Positions 8,427 to 16,213 of a stretch of 64,000 nucleotides of DNA are shown here, piece after piece (within the stretch, counting starts at the first letter, position 1; each line of letters begins with the position of its first letter). The notes beneath the pieces were generated by a model. It was not told the origin of the DNA and made no database searches. It saw only the letters and a program-made list of their open reading frames with translations. Location of the stretch: positions 453,001-517,000 of the forward strand of contig NZ_JAFCAR010000003.1 of the NCBI RefSeq assembly GCF_016820245.1, read 5' to 3'. A program made the position numbers and the translations under genes. The stretch comes from Jannaschia sp. Os4. GTDB taxonomy: Bacteria > Pseudomonadota > Alphaproteobacteria > Rhodobacterales > Rhodobacteraceae.

Positions 8427-8942
8427 ATGAACGTGACCGAGGTTTGGAAGGGGATACTCGAGTCTAATCTTACGAGTGTCGACGAGCTTTTCGTCCACAT
8501 CGACAGGCCCTTACCAGATCCTGTTGAAGGAACGTTTGCTCGTCTGATGGTCCCTAGCACGGATAGCGCGCCTAGCCGTGAACTCGCATACATCTACGTC
8601 GACAGTCGGCTTGAGCAGCATTGGCGAGACTTCATCATTATCAAGGAGATGATGCACTGCTTCACGCCTATGGACCGCTACAGCCCTACTCCGGCTTCGG
8701 CGCGAGGCGTACTCTCAACACTCGTTGAACGTGGCGGACGGTATACGCTCAATGTAGCTGCGGACGACGCTGGCATCTTCGCCGCAGCTGAGGTCATCCT
8801 TCCACACTCGACTGTCGAGTCGTTGCTTGCGGTAGGCCAAGATCTCAACCAGATCGCCTTCCGCCACAATCTACATCCTGATATCGTTCACGAAATTTGC
8901 AGGGTGGACGTTATGCATCGGCGTAAGAACGGGTCGCTCTAG
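8427..8942 (+). CDS. IrrE/ImmA-like protein with degenerate metallopeptidase motif
   Basis: This protein (171 residues from ATG 8427) resembles the IrrE/ImmA (M78) fold seen in phage repressor-cleaving and stress regulators. The helix where HExxH should be reads I-I-I-K-E-M-M-H-C-F: Glu and the second His are kept, but the first His is Lys. The later segment A-A-A-E-V-I-L-P-H-S-T-V-E matches the family's A-a-e-L-L-M-P region, followed by a helix-turn-helix-like tail (Q-I-A-F-R-H-N-L-H-P-D-I-V). Reduced or lost protease activity is inferred. An in-frame TTG at 8352 would start inside the terminator tail, so ATG 8427 with AGGT before it is preferred. TTA and CTA leucine codons are out of keeping with neighbours and suggest transfer. 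Confidence 0.6.
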   Translation: MNVTEVWKGILESNLTSVDELFVHIDRPLPDPVEGTFARLMVPSTDSAPSRELAYIYVDSRLEQHWRDFIIIKEMMHCFTPMDRYSPTPASARGVLSTLVERGGRYTLNVAADDAGIFAAAEVILPHSTVESLLAVGQDLNQIAFRHNLHPDIVHEICRVDVMHRRKNGSL

Positions 8943-8949
8943 CGACTGT

Positions 8950-8969
8950 AGGGTGGGTGAGACCCCCCT
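8950..8969. terminator. Hairpin at convergent gene ends
   Basis: AGGG-(T bulge)-GGGT, loop GAG, ACCC-CCCT gives an 8-bp stem. It lies between the ends of the IrrE-like gene (plus) and the FAD oxidase (minus, stop at 8969-8971), so it can serve both strands. There is no strong T-run. It marks the right edge of the low-G+C insert. Confidence 0.5.
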
Positions 8970-10237
8970 TACACCCGATCCCGCACCGCCCCCCACGCCA
9001 TCCCCACGTTCACCGCCAGTGCCCCCAGCCACCGCCCTCCCGGCAGCGCGGGCACCGGCAGACGGGCGAGGGTGTCGGCGGCGGTGCGGTCTCCGGTGGC
9101 GGCGGCGGCGAGGGCCTTCCCGACCAGCCCCGCCAACGCGAGGCCGTGGCCGGAGTAGCCGCCGACGGACCAGAGGCCGGGAGCGGGCTCGGCCACCCAC
9201 GGGAGGCGGGAGGCGGTGACGGCGAGCGTGCCGCCCCAGGCGTGGGGGAGGTCGACGTCCCGTAGATGCGGGTAGGTGCGGGCGAGGTTGCGGCGGACCA
9301 GCGCGCGGATGTCGCGGGGGAAGCGGCGGCCGTAGGACTCGCCGCCGCCGAAGATCAGGCGGCCCTCGGCGTCCTGCCTCACGTAGTGGACCACCGTGCG
9401 GTCGTCGGAGAAGCCTACCGCCCCCTCGCGCGGCATGGCCCAGACCCCCGGCGGCGTGGCGGCGATGTAGTTGTTGAGCGGCAGGACCCGCGCCGCCGCC
9501 TGCGGCACGAGCCACGGGGAATAGCCGTTGGTCGCGTGGACGAGCGTGCGGGCGCGCACGGCGCCTTGGCCCGTCGCGGCCTCGTGCGGTTTGTCGGGGC
9601 GGATGCGGTGGACCTCCGAGCGCTCGTGGAGCGCGACGCCCGCCGCTCGGCAGGCGCGGGCGAGGCCCAGCGTGTAGGCGAGCGGGTCCATGCAGGCGGC
9701 GCCCTCGTCCAGCAGGCCGCCCGCGTAGTGGTCCGTGCCGATGCGGGCGGCGAGGGCGGCGCGGTCGAGGCGGGGGGCGTCGGGCTCTGCGGCGGCGGCG
9801 CGATGGAGCGCGGCCTCCGTGCGGCAGGCGTGGACGATGCCGGGGGCCCAGCCCGCCCCGTCCGCGTGGGCGTGGGCGAGGTCGCGGGTGAGGGCCACGG
9901 CCTCGGCGGCGAGGGCGGCGAGGGCGGCGGCGGTCTTGGGGCCGAGCGTGCGGGCCAGCCGCGCGTGCGCCCAATTGAACCCCGACTGCACCTGCCCCCC
10001 GTTGCGCCCCGACGCGCCCCAGCCGAGGCGGTGCGCCTCCAAGAGCACCACCGACAGGCCCGCTTGGGCGGCGTGCAGCGCGCAGGACAGGCCGGTGATG
10101 CCGCCGCCGATGACGCAGAGGTCGGCTTCGCGCCGGGTCTCGAGGCGGGGGAACGGGGGCAGGGCCTCATTTGTCGCGGCGTAGAGCGAGGCGGGGTAGG
10201 CGTGCCGCTCGCCGTTGGCGTGGAGGGGGGAGGTCAT
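8969..10237 (-). CDS. FAD-dependent amine oxidoreductase (gamma-glutamylputrescine oxidase-like)
   Basis: This DAO-family flavoprotein of about 422 residues resembles PuuB, which oxidises gamma-glutamylputrescine to the aminoaldehyde. The N-terminal dinucleotide fold reads C-V-I-G-G-G-I-T-G-L-S-C-A, followed by the family's W-G-A-S-G-R-N-G-G-Q-V motif, and G-G-Y-S-G-H-G near the end contacts the flavin. The start at ATG 10237 gives the typical lead Y-P-A-S-L-Y-A-A-T before the fold; a longer frame to 10339 is Arg-rich and unlikely. The ligase, amidotransferase and DUF1272 genes lie upstream on the same strand, supporting polyamine or related amine catabolism. The exact substrate is inferred. 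Confidence 0.82.
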   Translation of the reverse strand: MTSPLHANGERHAYPASLYAATNEALPPFPRLETRREADLCVIGGGITGLSCALHAAQAGLSVVLLEAHRLGWGASGRNGGQVQSGFNWAHARLARTLGPKTAAALAALAAEAVALTRDLAHAHADGAGWAPGIVHACRTEAALHRAAAAEPDAPRLDRAALAARIGTDHYAGGLLDEGAACMDPLAYTLGLARACRAAGVALHERSEVHRIRPDKPHEAATGQGAVRARTLVHATNGYSPWLVPQAAARVLPLNNYIAATPPGVWAMPREGAVGFSDDRTVVHYVRQDAEGRLIFGGGESYGRRFPRDIRALVRRNLARTYPHLRDVDLPHAWGGTLAVTASRLPWVAEPAPGLWSVGGYSGHGLALAGLVGKALAAAATGDRTAADTLARLPVPALPGGRWLGALAVNVGMAWGAVRDRV

Positions 10238-10307
10238 GGGGTGGCGGGAGCGCATCGAAGGGCCGCGGCGCGGCGAGCCGAGGCCGGTGCTCCGCGATTT
10301 ATGGCTG

Positions 10308-10397
10308 CCCCCCCGCACGACGCTCCGGCGTTGCGGCACCTCGGACCAATCGCCGGGCCGGGGGGCGGCCCGGCGATGCGCGGGCCGCTGGCGCGGC
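10308..10397 (-). repeat. Dispersed intergenic repeat, copy 1 (hairpin-bearing, about 90 bp)
   Basis: Read on the minus strand, this stretch closely matches 21569-21657 on the plus strand. Shared blocks include CAGCGGCCCGCGCATCGCCG, CGGCGATTGGT and CGTCGTGCGGGGG. In the middle, ATCGCCGGGCC (10349-10359) pairs perfectly with GGCCCGGCGAT (10367-10377). It begins about 50 bases after the DUF1272 stop codon, the same relative position and orientation as copy 2 after its upstream gene. This suggests a REP-like or terminator element. A mobile origin is unproven. Confidence 0.75.
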
Positions 10398-10445
10398 CGT
10401 ATCGCGCGGGGCGCTTGGAACAGGAGCGACGGACCATGCCGGCCC

Positions 10446-10760
10446 TCACCGCTCCCCCGGCGGCACGTCGCGCAGCTTGGCGGCGAGCGCGGCCACCTCC
10501 TCCGCCGTCCAGCGGGAGCGCACCCGCTCGGTCGAGGCGGGCGTGTTCGCCAGCCCCGTGCCCACGCCGTCGCGGTGCCTGACGCGAGGCCGGATCGGGC
10601 GCGGCACGAGGTTGCCCCCGCAGGTCGCGCAGACGCCGTGCAGCACGTCCCGGACGCAGTCGGCGCAATAGGTGCACTCGTAGGTGCAAATCATGGCGTG
10701 GGGGCTGTCGGGCGGCAGGTCCCGGTCGCACCATTCGCAGTTGGGGCGCAGGTCCAGCAT
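10446..10760 (-). CDS. DUF1272 family Cys-rich protein
   Basis: This 104-residue protein's first 50 residues carry eight cysteines (C8, C11, C25, C29, C32, C35, C44, C47) in C-x2-C pairs, with the DUF1272 pattern around C-E-W-C-D-R-D-L-P and C-x2-C-G-G-N. It is probably a small zinc-binding protein. The C-terminal half is Arg-rich with a short helix (W-T-A-E-E-V-A-A-L). Its ATG overlaps the ligase stop (TGATG), so translation is probably coupled to the glutamine-synthetase-like gene. Function unknown; binding to partner proteins or RNA is possible. Confidence 0.82.
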   Translation of the reverse strand: MLDLRPNCEWCDRDLPPDSPHAMICTYECTYCADCVRDVLHGVCATCGGNLVPRPIRPRVRHRDGVGTGLANTPASTERVRSRWTAEEVAALAAKLRDVPPGER

Positions 10761-12121
10761 CACACGTTGAGGAGCAGGTGCTCGCGCTCCCACGGCGAGA
10801 TCTCCTGCAGGAAGGCCCCGTACTCCATCCGCTTCACCGCGGCGTAGATGGACGCGAAGTGGGGGTGGAGCACCTCGTGGATCTCGGTCGCCGCCTCGAA
10901 CAGGTCGAGCGCGGCCCCGAGCTCGCGGGGCAGGTCCTCCTCGCTGGAATAGGCGTCGCCGGTGAACTGCGGCGCGGGCGGGGTCTCGTTCACCAGCCCG
11001 AGGTAGCCCGTCGCCAAGGAGGCCGCGATGGCGAGGTAGGGGTTCACGTCCATGCCCGCGATGCGGTTCTCGATCCGCTTGGCGGCGGCGTCCGAGACGG
11101 GGACGCGCAGCCCCGTCGTCCGGTTGTCGCGGCCCCATTGCAGGTTCACCGGCGCGGCGAAGTCGCGGACGTAGCGCCGGTAGGAGTTCACGTAAGGGGC
11201 CAGGATCGCGATCACCTGCGGCAGGTGGCGCTGCATCCCCCCGATGAAGTGGAGGAACTGCGGCGTCTCGGTGCCGTCGGGGGCGGTGAAGATGTTGCGC
11301 CCGTCCGCGTCCACGACGGAGTGGTGGAGGTGCATGGCGCTGCCGGGCTCGTCCTGAATGGGCTTGGCCATGAAGGTCGCGTGCATGTCGTGGCGCAGCG
11401 CCGCCTCGCGGATCATGCGCTTGAAGCAGAACAGGTCGTCGGCGAGCGCGACCGGGTCGCCATGCGCGAGGTTCAGCTCCACCTGGCCCGAGCCGCCCTC
11501 CTGCAGGATGCCGTCGATCTCGAGGCCCATCGCCTCGGCGAAGTCGTAGATATCGTCGATGACGGGGCCGTACTCGTCGACGGCGGACATGGAGTAGGCC
11601 TGCCGCGCCGCCGCGCGCCGCCCCGAGCGGCCCATGGGCGGCACGACGGCCTGCGCGGGGTCGGTGTTCCGGGCGACGAGGTAGAACTCCATCTCCGGGG
11701 CGACGACGGGCGTCCAGCCGCGCGCCTCGTAGAGCGAGACCACGCGCTTGAGCACGTTGCGGGGGGCGACCGGCATGGGCGTGCCGTCCTGCCCCTCCAT
11801 GTCGTGGATGACCTGCACGGTCCAGTCGGCCGTCCACGGCAGCGCGCGCGTGGTCGACAGGTCGGGCCGCAGGATCATGTCCGGCTCGGTGAAGGCGGCG
11901 TCGCCGTCGTCGGCCCAGTCGCCCGCGATGGTCTGCTGGAAGATGGAGGCGGGCAGGAAGAACCGCTCCTGCTTGGCGAACTTCGTCGCGGGCATCGCCT
12001 TGCCGCGCGCGATGCCCGACAGGTCGGCCACGACGCACTCCACCTCGTCCAGCGTGCGGCCCGAGAGGTAGGCGCGGGCGTGGTCGGGGATGCGATCCTG
12101 CCAGTCGGCGTCACGCGGCAT
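10760..12121 (-). CDS. Glutamine synthetase family ligase (gamma-glutamylpolyamine synthetase-like), copy 1
   Basis: This 453-residue GS-family enzyme probably joins glutamate to an amine (PuuA-type) rather than ammonia. The catalytic-domain motifs are in order: A-P-E-M-E-F-Y-L, G-S-G-Q-V-E-L-N, S-A-M-H-L-H-H-S, R-D-N-R-T-T-G-L-R-V-P and E-N-R-I-A-G-M-D-V-N-P-Y. The N-terminal beta-grasp domain includes the D-L-S-G-I-A-R-G-K motif typical of this branch. It has no adenylylation loop of classical GlnA. Its start overlaps the amidotransferase gene by 11 bases and its stop overlaps DUF1272. A second GS-like gene is at 19076. Confidence 0.88.
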   Translation of the reverse strand: MPRDADWQDRIPDHARAYLSGRTLDEVECVVADLSGIARGKAMPATKFAKQERFFLPASIFQQTIAGDWADDGDAAFTEPDMILRPDLSTTRALPWTADWTVQVIHDMEGQDGTPMPVAPRNVLKRVVSLYEARGWTPVVAPEMEFYLVARNTDPAQAVVPPMGRSGRRAAARQAYSMSAVDEYGPVIDDIYDFAEAMGLEIDGILQEGGSGQVELNLAHGDPVALADDLFCFKRMIREAALRHDMHATFMAKPIQDEPGSAMHLHHSVVDADGRNIFTAPDGTETPQFLHFIGGMQRHLPQVIAILAPYVNSYRRYVRDFAAPVNLQWGRDNRTTGLRVPVSDAAAKRIENRIAGMDVNPYLAIAASLATGYLGLVNETPPAPQFTGDAYSSEEDLPRELGAALDLFEAATEIHEVLHPHFASIYAAVKRMEYGAFLQEISPWEREHLLLNV

Positions 12122-12818
12122 GGGGCGCCTCCAAGCGGACCTCGCCGGTGAGGAAGAAGCGCGCGATGGCGTCGCCGAAGGCGCGGCGGTCGGTGGGTCG
12201 GCCCACGTCGCGCGCCGCCTGCTCCATCAGCGCGTCGGGGTAGGTGCCGGTGCCGCGCCGGGTGGCCACGTAGTCGCCGATCAGGTCGTTGCCGAACTCG
12301 GGGTGCGGCTGGACCGTGAGCGCGTGGGGGTAGGCGAGGGCGGCGTGGGTGCAGAACGCGTTGGAGAGGATGGTGCGCGCGGTCTCGGGCGGCTCGACCA
12401 CCTGGTCCTGGTGCCACGCGTTGAGCGCCATCGGCGCGCCGTCCGCGGTGACGTAGTCGCGGCGGCCCACGGACCAGCCGCCGGGGAACTTCACCACGCG
12501 CCCGCCCATCGCCTGCGCCACGATCTGGTGGCCGAAGCAGATGCCCGCGAGGGGGACGCGCGCGGCGTGCGCCCGGCGGACGAACGCCTCCAGCGGCGGG
12601 ATGAACGGGTGGTCCTCGTAGGCGCCGTGCTTCGAGCCGGTGATGAGCCAGCCCTCGGCGGCGTGGACGCCCTCGGGGAAGTCCATGCGCTCCACGTCCC
12701 ACGAGGTGAAGCGGAAGCCGTGGCCCGCGAGCAGGTCGGCGAACATCGCGTCGAAGTCGCCCCGCGCCTCCACGAGCTCGGGGGGCGTGTGACCGGCTTG
12801 GAGGATGCCGATATGCAT
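12111..12818 (-). CDS. Class I glutamine amidotransferase domain protein
   Basis: This 235-residue stand-alone class I GATase is related to GMP-synthase-type amidotransferases. The nucleophile Cys94 is in A-G-I-C-F-G-H-Q, and the His/Glu pair is in V-Q-P-H-P-E-F. In this operon it could hydrolyse gamma-glutamyl amide products, the role PuuD plays in the putrescine pathway; that is inference from neighbours, not sequence. It overlaps the ligase start by 11 bases and leads the minus-strand operon. The 106-bp gap to the divergent CAP gene should hold the promoter. Confidence 0.85.
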   Translation of the reverse strand: MHIGILQAGHTPPELVEARGDFDAMFADLLAGHGFRFTSWDVERMDFPEGVHAAEGWLITGSKHGAYEDHPFIPPLEAFVRRAHAARVPLAGICFGHQIVAQAMGGRVVKFPGGWSVGRRDYVTADGAPMALNAWHQDQVVEPPETARTILSNAFCTHAALAYPHALTVQPHPEFGNDLIGDYVATRRGTGTYPDALMEQAARDVGRPTDRRAFGDAIARFFLTGEVRLEAPHAA

Positions 12819-12924
12819 GGATCACCTCGGAGGGGTTGGTGCGGGATAGGCTATGCCTCGCCCATCGCCCCCGCAATGGCGGCCGGCAACGGTTTCTTCA
12901 CGGGTCGCGTGGCATCCGGGGTCC

Positions 12925-13356
12925 ATGCGATTCGTCCTGTCCCTCCTGCTGTGCCTCCTCGCCCTCCCCGCCGCCGCGCGGGACGTCTCGGCGGAGGCGC
13001 TCGCCCTCGCCTCGCGGGAGCGGGCGGCGGCGGGCCTGCCGCCCTTGGCCGCCGATCCCGCGCTGGCCCGCGCGGCGCTGGACCAAGCGGCGCGGATGGC
13101 GCGGCGCGGGCGGCTCGGTCACGACGGCGCGGGCGGCCTCGGGGCGCGGCTGCGCGCGGCGGGGGCGGGCGGCTGCCGGGGCGCGGAGAACGTCGGGATG
13201 GGGATGCACGACCCGCGCCATGCGGTGCGGGCGTGGATGGGGTCGCGCGGGCACCGGGCGAACCTGATGTCGCCCGCGATGACGCGCGGCGCGGTGGCGT
13301 GGGCCGATGGCGGCGGGCGGCGCTGGTGGGCGATGGTGCTGTCGGGGCCCTGCTGA
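12925..13356 (+). CDS. CAP (SCP/PR-1-like) domain secreted protein
   Basis: This small secreted CAP-domain protein has 143 residues and a clear signal peptide (M-R-F-V-L-S-L-L-L-C-L-L, cleavage after A-A-A). The CAP signature is complete though compact: A-L-A-S-R-E-R-A-A-A-G-L-P-P-L at the start of the mature part, a G-H-D-G turn, E-N-V-G-M-G, and W-M-G-S-R-G-H-R-A-N-L-M. ATG 12925 is chosen because an upstream in-frame start would bury the signal peptide. Bacterial CAP proteins bind lipids or cell-wall material; the role here is unknown. TerB follows 67 bases later. Confidence 0.87.
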   Translation: MRFVLSLLLCLLALPAAARDVSAEALALASRERAAAGLPPLAADPALARAALDQAARMARRGRLGHDGAGGLGARLRAAGAGGCRGAENVGMGMHDPRHAVRAWMGSRGHRANLMSPAMTRGAVAWADGGGRRWWAMVLSGPC

Positions 13357-13423
13357 GCGGGGCGCGCGGGGTCGCCGGGCCCCCACCTTTGCCACCGGCG
13401 CCCGTCGCCCCTATCTCCGCCCC

Positions 13424-13864
13424 ATGTTCGCCGACCTCCTCCGCTCCCTCGCCGCGCCCCAGCCCGCCCGCCTCCCCGAACCGGACGAGCGCCTCGCGCT
13501 CGCCGCGCTGCTCGTGCGGCTCGCGCGGGCCGACGGCGACTACGCCGCCGTCGAGCGGGACCGCATCGACCGCGTCCTGACGGACCGCCACGGCCTCTCC
13601 CCGTCCGAGGCGGGCCGCCTGCGGGGCGAGGCGGAGACCTTGGAGGCCGAGGCGCCCGACACGGTGCGCTTCACCCGCGCGCTCAAGGACGCGGTGCCGC
13701 TGGAGGAGCGCACGGCGCTGCTCGAGTCGCTGTGGTCCGTGGCGCTGGCCGATGGCGCGCGCGACGAGGAGGAGGACGGGCTGATGCGGCTGCTCGCCAA
13801 CCTGCTGGGGATCGCGGACCGGGACTCGGCGCTGGCGCGGCAAAGGGCCGAAGCGCGCGGATGA
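13424..13864 (+). CDS. TerB-family (tellurite-resistance-like) protein
   Basis: This 146-residue all-helical TerB-like protein has the repeated acidic motif that binds divalent metal in the family: L-A-R-A-D-G-D-Y in the first half and A-L-A-D-G-A-R-D-E-E-E in the second. ATG 13424 begins the recognisable domain (M-F-A-D-L-L). The stop overlaps the next gene's ATG (ATGA), so it is coupled to the PhnD-like gene. Tellurite resistance should not be inferred: no other ter genes are present, and the domain is common in general envelope or metal stress contexts. Confidence 0.8.
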   Translation: MFADLLRSLAAPQPARLPEPDERLALAALLVRLARADGDYAAVERDRIDRVLTDRHGLSPSEAGRLRGEAETLEAEAPDTVRFTRALKDAVPLEERTALLESLWSVALADGARDEEEDGLMRLLANLLGIADRDSALARQRAEARG

Positions 13865-14562
13865 TCGCCGCGCTGCCGTGGTATCCCGGCGCGCGGCCCG
13901 CGCTCGACGCGCTCTGGGCCGCGGCCCGGCGGGACGGCTGGCCCGAGGCGCTGACGTGGCCGGGCACGGGGCTGCTGGACCGCGCCGACCTCCTGCTGTC
14001 GCAGTGCTGCGCGCCGATGTGGGGGATGCGGTGGCGCGACCGCCTCGCCCTCGTGGGGGCGTTCGACTTCGGGCTGCCGGACACGGCGCCGGGGGCCTAC
14101 CGGTCGGTGATCGTGCAGCGGCTCGACGACCGCCGGGCCCCCGACGCGGCCGCCGCCGCGGGCATGGCGGCCAACGCCCCGGACAGCCAGTCGGGCTGGG
14201 GCGCACTGGCCGATCAGGGGTGGGGCGAGCGGCCCGTCCGCTTCACCGGGAGCCATGCGGCGAGCATGGCGGCGGTGGCCGGGGGGGCGGCGCATGTCGC
14301 GGCCATCGACATGGTGACGTGGCGCCTCGCGCCGCATCCGCGCCTGTCGGTGCGGCGCGTGACGGCGCCCACGCCCGCGCCGCCGCTGGTGACCGCGTTC
14401 CCCGACCGGGCCGCCGCCCTGCGCGCGGCGCTGGCCGGGGGCTTGGCGCGCCTGCCCGCGGCCCTGCGCCGCGCGAGCGGGCTGCGCGGCGTCGTCGCCG
14501 TGGACGCGGGCACCTACCGCGCGTGCAGCTTGCCGGCCCCGCCGTCGCGCAACGCCGCGTGA
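13861..14562 (+). CDS. PhnD/SsuA-like substrate-binding domain protein
   Basis: This 233-residue protein resembles the PhnD/transferrin-like periplasmic binding fold. The segments L-L-S-Q-C-C-A-P-M, Y-R-S-V-I-V-Q, N-A-P-D-S-Q-S-G and F-T-G-S-H-A-A-S are the ligand-proximal parts usual for that family. There is no signal peptide, so unless the start is wrong it stays in the cytoplasm, which is unusual for a transport receptor. It is coupled to terB by ATGA. No phosphonate ABC genes adjoin; the next genes encode a polar amino acid importer with its own receptor. Confidence 0.72.
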   Translation: MIAALPWYPGARPALDALWAAARRDGWPEALTWPGTGLLDRADLLLSQCCAPMWGMRWRDRLALVGAFDFGLPDTAPGAYRSVIVQRLDDRRAPDAAAAAGMAANAPDSQSGWGALADQGWGERPVRFTGSHAASMAAVAGGAAHVAAIDMVTWRLAPHPRLSVRRVTAPTPAPPLVTAFPDRAAALRAALAGGLARLPAALRRASGLRGVVAVDAGTYRACSLPAPPSRNAA

Positions 14563-14620
14563 ACGTTGCAATCCCCCCGCATTTGCGCTCCAACCGCTCA
14601 AACCGCGACCGGACCCCGAC

Positions 14621-15394
14621 TTGCCCGATCCCACGCCCGTCCTCGAGATCCGCGACCTCCACAAGGCCTATGGGTCCTTGGAGGTCCTGAAGGGCGTCGA
14701 CCTGTCCGCGCGGCAGGGGCAGGTGATCTCGCTGATCGGGTCGTCCGGGTCGGGGAAGTCGACCCTGCTCAGGTGCTGCAACCTGCTGGAAGATTCGCAG
14801 GCGGGCGACGTGGTGTTCGAGGGCGACCCCGTGCGCTGGCGCGGCGAGGGTCTCGGGCGGCATCCGGCGGACCCCAGGCAGGTGGTCCGCATCCGCACCA
14901 ACCTCTCGATGGTGTTCCAGCAGTTCAACCTGTGGTCCCACCTCACCGTGCTCCAGAACGTGATGGAGGCCCCGGTGCAGGTGCTTGGGCGCGAGCCGGC
15001 GGAGGTGGAGGCGAAGGCCCGCGACTACCTCGACAAGGTGGGCATCGGCGACAAGGCGGACCGCTGGCCCTCGGAGCTGTCGGGCGGGCAGCAGCAGCGC
15101 GCGGCCATCGCGCGCGCCCTGTGCATGGAGCCCCGCGCCCTCCTGTTCGACGAGCCGACGAGCGCGCTGGACCCCGAACTGGAGCAGGAGGTCGTGCGCG
15201 TGATCCGCGCGCTGGCCGAGGAGGGGCGCACCATGCTGCTGGTGACCCACGACATGAACATGGCGCGCGACTGCAGCGACCACGTGATCTTCCTGCACAA
15301 GGGCAAGATCGAGGAGGAGGGGGCGCCCGCCGCCCTCTTCGGGCAACCCAAGAGCGAGCGGCTGCGCGGATTCCTGTCCGCGACGGCGGCCTGA
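14621..15394 (+). CDS. Polar amino acid ABC transporter, ATP-binding subunit
   Basis: This 257-residue ATPase belongs to a histidine/glutamine/arginine-type importer (HisP/GlnQ class). Walker A is G-S-S-G-S-G-K-S-T at about 41-49, Q-loop V-F-Q-Q-F-N-L-W, signature L-S-G-G-Q-Q-Q-R, Walker B L-L-F-D-E-P-T-S, and H-loop V-T-H-D-M. The only workable start is TTG at 14621; no in-frame ATG or GTG gives a full N-terminus. It is followed 27 bases later by the receptor gene; the two permeases lie beyond an opposite-strand oxidase gene. Confidence 0.92.
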   Translation: MPDPTPVLEIRDLHKAYGSLEVLKGVDLSARQGQVISLIGSSGSGKSTLLRCCNLLEDSQAGDVVFEGDPVRWRGEGLGRHPADPRQVVRIRTNLSMVFQQFNLWSHLTVLQNVMEAPVQVLGREPAEVEAKARDYLDKVGIGDKADRWPSELSGGQQQRAAIARALCMEPRALLFDEPTSALDPELEQEVVRVIRALAEEGRTMLLVTHDMNMARDCSDHVIFLHKGKIEEEGAPAALFGQPKSERLRGFLSATAA

Positions 15395-15421
15395 CGTCCA
15401 ACACAACCGGGAGAGACCCCA

Positions 15422-16153
15422 ATGAAGACCATCATCCTCGCGGCCGCCGCCGCGCTGACCGCCGGGGCCGCCTTGGCCGACGGCCACGCCCAGACCATCC
15501 GCATGGGCACCGAGGGCGCCTACGCCCCCTACAACTTCATCAACGACGCGGGCGACGTGGACGGGTTCGAGATCGAGCTCGGCAACATGCTCTGCGAGGC
15601 CGCCGGCTACACCTGCGAGTGGGTGACCAACGAGTGGGATTCGATCATCCCCAACCTCACGTCCGGCAACTACGACACCATCATGGCCGGCATGAGCATC
15701 ACCGACGAGCGCGACGAGGTGATCGACTTCACGCAGAACTACTTCCCGCCGACCGAGTCCAACTACGTGGCCCTGTCCGAGGACGCGGATCTCGAGAACG
15801 GCGTGATCGCGGCGCAGGTGAACACGATCCAAGCCGGCTACGTCGCCGAGTCGGGCGCGACGCTCCTCGAGTTCGCGACCTACGACGAGACCGTGGCCGC
15901 CGTGCGCAACGGCGAGGCGGACGCCGTGTTCGCCGACGCGGACGCGCTGATGCCGACGGTCGAGGAGTCGGGCGGCGAGCTGATGATCGTGGGCGAGGGC
16001 GTGCCGCTGGGCGGCGGCGTCGGCATGGGCGTGCGCGAGACGGACGGCGAGATGCGCGAGAAGTTCGACGCGGCGATCACCGCGATGAAGGAGGACGGCT
16101 CCCTCAACGAGCTGATCGTGAAGTGGTTCGGCGACGACGCGCCGCAATACTGA
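15422..16153 (+). CDS. Polar amino acid ABC transporter, periplasmic binding protein
   Basis: This is a 243-residue SBP_bac_3 family receptor. The signal peptide M-K-T-I-I-L-A-A-A-A-A-L with A-L-A at the cleavage site is followed by the family start T-I-R-M-G-T-E-G-A-Y-A-P-Y-N-F. The N-L-T-S-G-N-Y-D-T-I-M-A-G-M-S-I-T segment and the E-V-I-D-F-T motif are the ligand-cleft elements. The mature protein is markedly acidic. GGGAGAGA before ATG is a strong ribosome site. Ligand probably a basic or polar amino acid or amine; the flanking GS-like and oxidase genes hint at amine compounds. Confidence 0.92.
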   Translation: MKTIILAAAAALTAGAALADGHAQTIRMGTEGAYAPYNFINDAGDVDGFEIELGNMLCEAAGYTCEWVTNEWDSIIPNLTSGNYDTIMAGMSITDERDEVIDFTQNYFPPTESNYVALSEDADLENGVIAAQVNTIQAGYVAESGATLLEFATYDETVAAVRNGEADAVFADADALMPTVEESGGELMIVGEGVPLGGGVGMGVRETDGEMREKFDAAITAMKEDGSLNELIVKWFGDDAPQY

Positions 16154-16173
16154 TCCGGGCCCCGGCCTGAACG

Positions 16174-16199
16174 GCGCCCGTCCCTCCGGGGGCGGGCGT
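16174..16199. terminator. Strong hairpin at convergent gene ends
   Basis: An 11-bp stem (16174-16184 with 16189-16199, containing two G-T wobbles) closes a TCCG tetraloop. It lies 20 bases after the receptor stop and 15 bases before the end of the minus-strand oxidase. There is no T-run, so it is either a bidirectional terminator or an mRNA 3'-end stabiliser that raises receptor expression. Confidence 0.6.
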
Positions 16200-16213
16200 C
16201 CGTCGTTCCGGGG

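Noticed and set aside
13424-13864. TerB as evidence of a tellurite-resistance operon.
   Set aside because: No other ter gene is present; the domain alone is not specific to tellurite.
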